Positions 6,500 through 10,046 of a stretch of DNA of 10,046 bases are shown piece by piece (within the stretch, counting starts at the first letter, position 1; each line of letters begins with the position of its first letter). The DNA is taken from NCBI GenBank assembly GCA_002313795.1, contig DCCL01000100.1, positions 1 through 10,046 on the forward strand, read 5' to 3'. A program made the position numbers and the translations under genes. Below the pieces are notes generated by a model. It did not search any database. It was given only the letters and a program-made list of their open reading frames with translations, and was not told where the DNA came from. Source of the stretch: Faecalibacterium prausnitzii. GTDB lineage: Bacteria; Bacillota; Clostridia; Oscillospirales; Ruminococcaceae.

Positions 6500-6770
6500 G
6501 AAACCGGAAAAGACGGCCTATGTCTACATGGTGCGCTGTGCCGGAGGCCAGCTCTACACCGGCTGGACCAACGACCCTGCCGCCCGGCTGAAAGCCCACC
6601 AGAGCGGCAGAGGTGCAAAATACACCCGTGCCCATACGGCGCTGGGATTTGCTTATCTGGAAGAGTGCGGAGATAAGTCCACCGCCCTCCGGCGGGAAGC
6701 TGCCCTCAAAAAGCTGACAAAGGCCCAGAAAGAGGCTCTCTGCGCCGGGTGGACAGCCGAAAAAGAATAG
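6486..6770 (+). CDS. GIY-YIG nuclease-domain protein (YhbQ/UPF0213-like)
   Basis: 94 residues consisting almost entirely of one GIY-YIG domain. YVYMVRC (12-18) is the 'GIY' strand and LYTGWT (23-28) the 'YIG' strand. They are followed by Arg34, His38, KYTRAH (45-50) and the helix LRREAALKKL (68-77) with the expected catalytic Glu71. The single-domain UPF0213 family has predicted endonuclease activity and no firmly assigned role. The start at 6486 lies inside the MYG1-family gene, 14 bp before its stop. Only a weak GAAGAA precedes it, so translation is probably coupled. The pairing of two nucleic-acid hydrolases in one transcript is suggestive of RNA or DNA turnover, but this is inference. Confidence 0.88.
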   Translation: MAASEKPEKTAYVYMVRCAGGQLYTGWTNDPAARLKAHQSGRGAKYTRAHTALGFAYLEECGDKSTALRREAALKKLTKAQKEALCAGWTAEKE

Positions 6771-6848
6771 ATAAAAACACGAACGCCGCACGGCTCTCAA
6801 AAGGGCTGTATAAACCACAGTGTATATACAGGGCATGAATGCATAAAT

Positions 6849-6886
6849 TTTGAATATATTCTCAAAATAATGAATAAACATACAAA
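6849..6886 (+). promoter_or_regulatory. Two tandem ARG-box-like operators (ArgR/AhrC sites)
   Basis: Box 1 (6849-6866, TTTGAATATATTCTCAAA) and box 2 (6869-6886, AATGAATAAACATACAAA) resemble the 18-bp ArgR consensus, roughly TGAAT-WWWW-ATTCA. Box 2 is close to the Bacillus form. Their centres are 20 bp apart, one to two helical turns, as expected for a hexamer binding paired boxes. A further left half-site CATGAAT begins at 6834. The next gene is argG, so arginine-responsive control is expected. Odd point: the boxes lie about 50 bp upstream of the best argG -35, with a hairpin between. Confidence 0.6.
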
Positions 6887-6898
6887 ATAGCAGAAAAG

Positions 6899-6931
6899 AA
6901 CCGTCAAATCCTCGCAAGGTTTGGCGGTTTT
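6899..6931 (+). terminator. Hairpin, probable terminator of the MYG1/GIY-YIG unit
   Basis: AACCGTCAAATCCT (6899-6912) pairs with AGGTTTGGCGGTT (6917-6929) around CGCA: 13 pairs including one G-U, with a single bulged T, ending in TTTT. The U-tract is short and partly in the stem. It lies between the ARG boxes and the argG promoter, so it can equally insulate argG or act on a transcript started at the boxes. Confidence 0.5.
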
Positions 6932-6936
6932 CCGCA

Positions 6937-6964
6937 TTGACGGAAAATCCGCATGGCGTATAAT
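6937..6964 (+). promoter_or_regulatory. Main promoter of argG
   Basis: TTGACG (6937-6942), 16-bp spacer, perfect TATAAT (6959-6964); start near 6971. The -35 is centred in an inverted repeat TTTTCCG-CATTGA-CGGAAAA (6928-6947). TCCGCAT is directly repeated at 6931 and 6948. The 92-nt leader holds a CCCGGG-AGAGATG-CCCGGG hairpin (6999-7017) and a doubled GTGTAAAA (7030, 7039) before the ribosome binding site. Confidence 0.75.
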
Positions 6965-7062
6965 AAAAGCGTACTCAGAAAGACAAGCGTCGAGCACCCC
7001 CGGGAGAGATGCCCGGGCGGAAAAACAAAGTGTAAAAAGTGTAAAACAAAGGAGCGTTCACC

Positions 7063-8298
7063 ATGAAAAAGAAGGAAGATATCAAGAAAGTCGTTCTGGC
7101 TTACTCTGGCGGTCTGGACACCTCCATCATTATTCCCTGGCTGAAGGAAAACTACAACAACTGCGAGGTCATCGCTGTTTCCGGTGACGTGGGTCAGGGT
7201 ACTGAGCTGGACGGTCTGGAAGAGAAGGCCAAGAAGACCGGCGCTTCCAAGCTGTATGTGCTGGACCTGAAGAAGGACTTCGTGGAGAACTACATCTTCC
7301 CCACCCTGAAGTTCGGCGCAAAGTACGAGGATTACCTGCTGGGCACCAGCTTCGCACGTCCCTGCATCGCCAAGGCTCTGGCAGAGATCGCCGTCAAGGA
7401 AGGCGCTGACGCCATCTGCCACGGCTGCACCGGCAAGGGCAACGACCAGGTGCGTTTTGAGCTGGCTCTGAAGGCTCTCTGCCCCGATATGGCCATCATC
7501 GCTCCCTGGCGTGAGTGGGACATCGAGAGCCGCGATCAGGAGATCGATTACGCCGAGGCTCACAACATCCCCCTGAAGATCAACCGTGAGACCAACTACT
7601 CCAAGGACAAGAACCTGTGGCACCTGAGCCACGAGGGTCTGGATCTGGAGAACCCCGCCAACGAGCCGCAGTACAACAAACCCGGTTTCCTGGAGCTGGG
7701 CGTCAGCCCCGAGCAGGCTCCCGACACCCCGACCTACATCACCCTGCACTTCGAGAAGGGCATCCCCACTGCCGTTGACGGCAAGGAGATGGGCGCTGTG
7801 GAGCTGGTCGAGTACCTGAACAAGGTGGGCGGCGAGAACGGCATCGGCCTGCTGGACATCGTGGAGAACCGTCTGGTCGGCATGAAGAGCCGCGGCGTCT
7901 ATGAGACTCCCGGCGGTGCTATCCTGTACAAGGCCATCAACGTTCTGGAGACCATCACTCTGGACAAGGAGAGCGCACACTTCAAGGCTCTGCTGGCTCA
8001 GAAGTATGCTGACATCGTTTACAACGGCCAGTGGTTCACCCCGCTGCGTGAGGCTCTGGACGCCTTCGCTGACAGCCTGGAGAAGACCGTCACCGGCGAC
8101 GTCAAGCTGAAGCTCTACAAGGGCAACATGATCAACGCAGGCGTCACCTCTCCGTTCACCCTGTACGATGAGCAGACTGCTTCCTTCGGTGTGGATAAGG
8201 ACTACGATCAGTCCGACGCTACCGGCTTCATCAACCTGTTCGGCCTGTCCATCAAGGAGCGTGCAAAGCTCTCCAAGAACTGGCCCGAGATCAAGTAA
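7063..8298 (+). CDS. argG: Argininosuccinate synthase
   Basis: 411 residues, the full length for the bacterial enzyme. It joins citrulline and aspartate at the cost of ATP to AMP plus PPi, giving argininosuccinate in the cytoplasm. Seen: the N-type ATP-pyrophosphatase P-loop AYSGGLDTS (13-21), GDVGQG (41-46), the citrulline/aspartate-binding [14 protein letters not shown] (120-133), NLWHLSHEG (184-192) and [12 protein letters not shown] (274-285). AAAGGAG (7048-7054) is 8 nt before the ATG. Codon use is rich in a few preferred codons, consistent with good expression. Regulation by ArgR is suggested by the boxes at 6849-6886. A 283-bp structured gap, longer than usual for an argGH operon, separates it from argH. 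Confidence 0.97.
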   Translation: MKKKEDIKKVVLAYSGGLDTSIIIPWLKENYNNCEVIAVSGDVGQGTELDGLEEKAKKTGASKLYVLDLKKDFVENYIFPTLKFGAKYEDYLLGTSFARPCIAKALAEIAVKEGADAICHGCTGKGNDQVRFELALKALCPDMAIIAPWREWDIESRDQEIDYAEAHNIPLKINRETNYSKDKNLWHLSHEGLDLENPANEPQYNKPGFLELGVSPEQAPDTPTYITLHFEKGIPTAVDGKEMGAVELVEYLNKVGGENGIGLLDIVENRLVGMKSRGVYETPGGAILYKAINVLETITLDKESAHFKALLAQKYADIVYNGQWFTPLREALDAFADSLEKTVTGDVKLKLYKGNMINAGVTSPFTLYDEQTASFGVDKDYDQSDATGFINLFGLSIKERAKLSKNWPEIK

Positions 8299-8380
8299 GA
8301 GATCGCTTATCATCCCCTTCGGCGTGTTTTTTACACTTTCACGTGGAAGGTTCACATTACCGGCATAGTTGCTGGCGGCA

Positions 8381-8410
8381 CCGCCGCGGGAGCGTTTTCC
8401 CCTGCGGCGG
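8381..8410 (+). other. GC-rich stem-loop in the argG-argH gap
   Basis: CCGCCGC-GGGA style left arm (8381-8391) pairs with TCCC-CT-GCGGCGG (8398-8410) around GCGTTT: 7 plus 4 pairs with a small bulge. Only CTTTG follows, so it is a poor U-tract terminator. It may still be the argG 3' end. Just downstream, TTTCTA-GAGG-TAGAAA (8419-8434) and TTTGCCG/CGGCAAA (8412-8418 / 8442-8448) form further stems, so the whole stretch 8381-8448 is structured. Confidence 0.4.
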
Positions 8411-8440
8411 CTTTGCCGTTTCTAGAGGTAGAAAAACAAA

Positions 8441-8560
8441 GCGGCAAAAACGCCCTCATCCGTCAGCTGAGAAAAGTCCTTTGAAGGGGCCATATCTTCC
8501 GAAAGCCGTAGGCATTGTATCTGCAATGCCGGATGAGGGGGCTTTACCGCCGCTGTTTTT
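8441..8560 (+). repeat. Palindromic repeat copy 2 with terminator-like end, upstream of argH
   Basis: The core repeat has perfect 10-bp ends, CCCTCATCCG (8453-8462) and CGGATGAGGG (8530-8539), 87 bp overall. An inner hairpin GGCATTG-TATCTG-CAATGCC (8511-8530) shares its last base with the right end. Outward pairing continues loosely to GCGGC (8441-8445) with GCCGC (8549-8553), and TG plus five T follow (8556-8560). It therefore looks like a miniature inverted-repeat element that also forms a terminator-like structure, ending 8 nt before the argH ribosome binding site. CCGGATGAGGGG at 8529-8540 is identical to 3215-3226. Confidence 0.6.
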
Positions 8561-8581
8561 ATAAGATCAAGGAGCTAATTT

Positions 8582-9978
<1,397 letters not shown>

Positions 9979-9982
<4 letters not shown>

Positions 9983-10046
9983 GCGTGAAAGTTTTTATCG
10001 ATGGTTCTTCCGGCACCACCGGCCTGCGCATCGCCGACCGTCTGGC
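9979..10046 (+). CDS. argC: N-acetyl-gamma-glutamyl-phosphate reductase, short type (type 2), N-terminal fragment
   Basis: The visible 22 codons read MSVKVFIDGSSGTTGLRIAD and on; the strand VFIDG followed by GTTGLRI is the Rossmann NADP-binding start of the short (type 2) ArgC. The long type instead starts with a VGYVGATGYTG-like motif. The enzyme reduces N-acetylglutamyl phosphate to the semialdehyde in ornithine synthesis. The ATG overlaps the argH stop as ATGA, with GGGAGG (9963-9968) inside argH as ribosome binding site, so argH and argC are translationally coupled. The gene runs off the right edge. The class is judged from the N-terminus only. Confidence 0.85.

Noticed and set aside
6821..6830. 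TGTATATACA palindrome as an operator or TATACA -10
   Set aside because: A perfect 10-bp palindrome but AT-rich, with no -35 at correct spacing and no known regulator match; not enough to call.
8313..8337. CCCCTTCGGCG plus T-run just after argG as a terminator
   Set aside because: The bases before the T-run do not form a stem; only GTGT/ACAC around the T-run pairs, which is too weak.

Overview
The window comes from a GC-rich Firmicute. Strong GC-ending codon use, AGGAGG-type ribosome binding sites, sigma-A-like promoters and compact GC stem terminators together suggest a gut clostridium of the Oscillospiraceae, Faecalibacterium-like. The genus is inference from style and gene content, not from a marker gene. 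No rRNA, tRNA, CRISPR array, phage gene or transposase is visible. Every complete gene lies on the + strand. The only minus-strand gene is a 10-codon fragment at the left edge.

Left part (1-3300): the first codons of a HAD-family hydrolase leave leftward, divergent from ilvE (branched-chain aminotransferase), which has its own promoter and terminator. Two alpha/beta-hydrolase esterases of different subfamilies follow, 30 bp apart. An interspersed palindromic repeat separates them from the next gene.

Middle (3300-6900): an ATP-grasp ligase-like protein carries an unusual 49-residue Lys/Arg/Thr-rich repetitive tail. Next come a small secreted protein of unknown function, a 56-bp perfect palindrome (terminator) that contains the -35 of the next promoter, a MYG1-family metal-dependent nuclease or phosphoesterase, and a GIY-YIG nuclease-like protein overlapping it by 14 bp.

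Right part (6849-10046): arginine biosynthesis. Two tandem ARG-box-like sites, a hairpin and a TTGACG/TATAAT promoter precede argG (argininosuccinate synthase). A 283-bp structured intergenic region contains a second copy of the palindromic repeat, ending in a U-run just before the argH ribosome binding site. argH (argininosuccinate lyase) overlaps the start of a short-type (type 2) argC by ATGA. ArgG and ArgH turn citrulline plus aspartate into arginine and fumarate. ArgC belongs to the upstream ornithine branch, so the arginine cluster very likely continues past the right edge.

Most of the window is ordinary metabolism. The points most worth a second look are the esterase/esterase/ATP-grasp neighbourhood with its basic tail, the regulatory layout before argG and argH, and the palindrome with the overlapping promoter.
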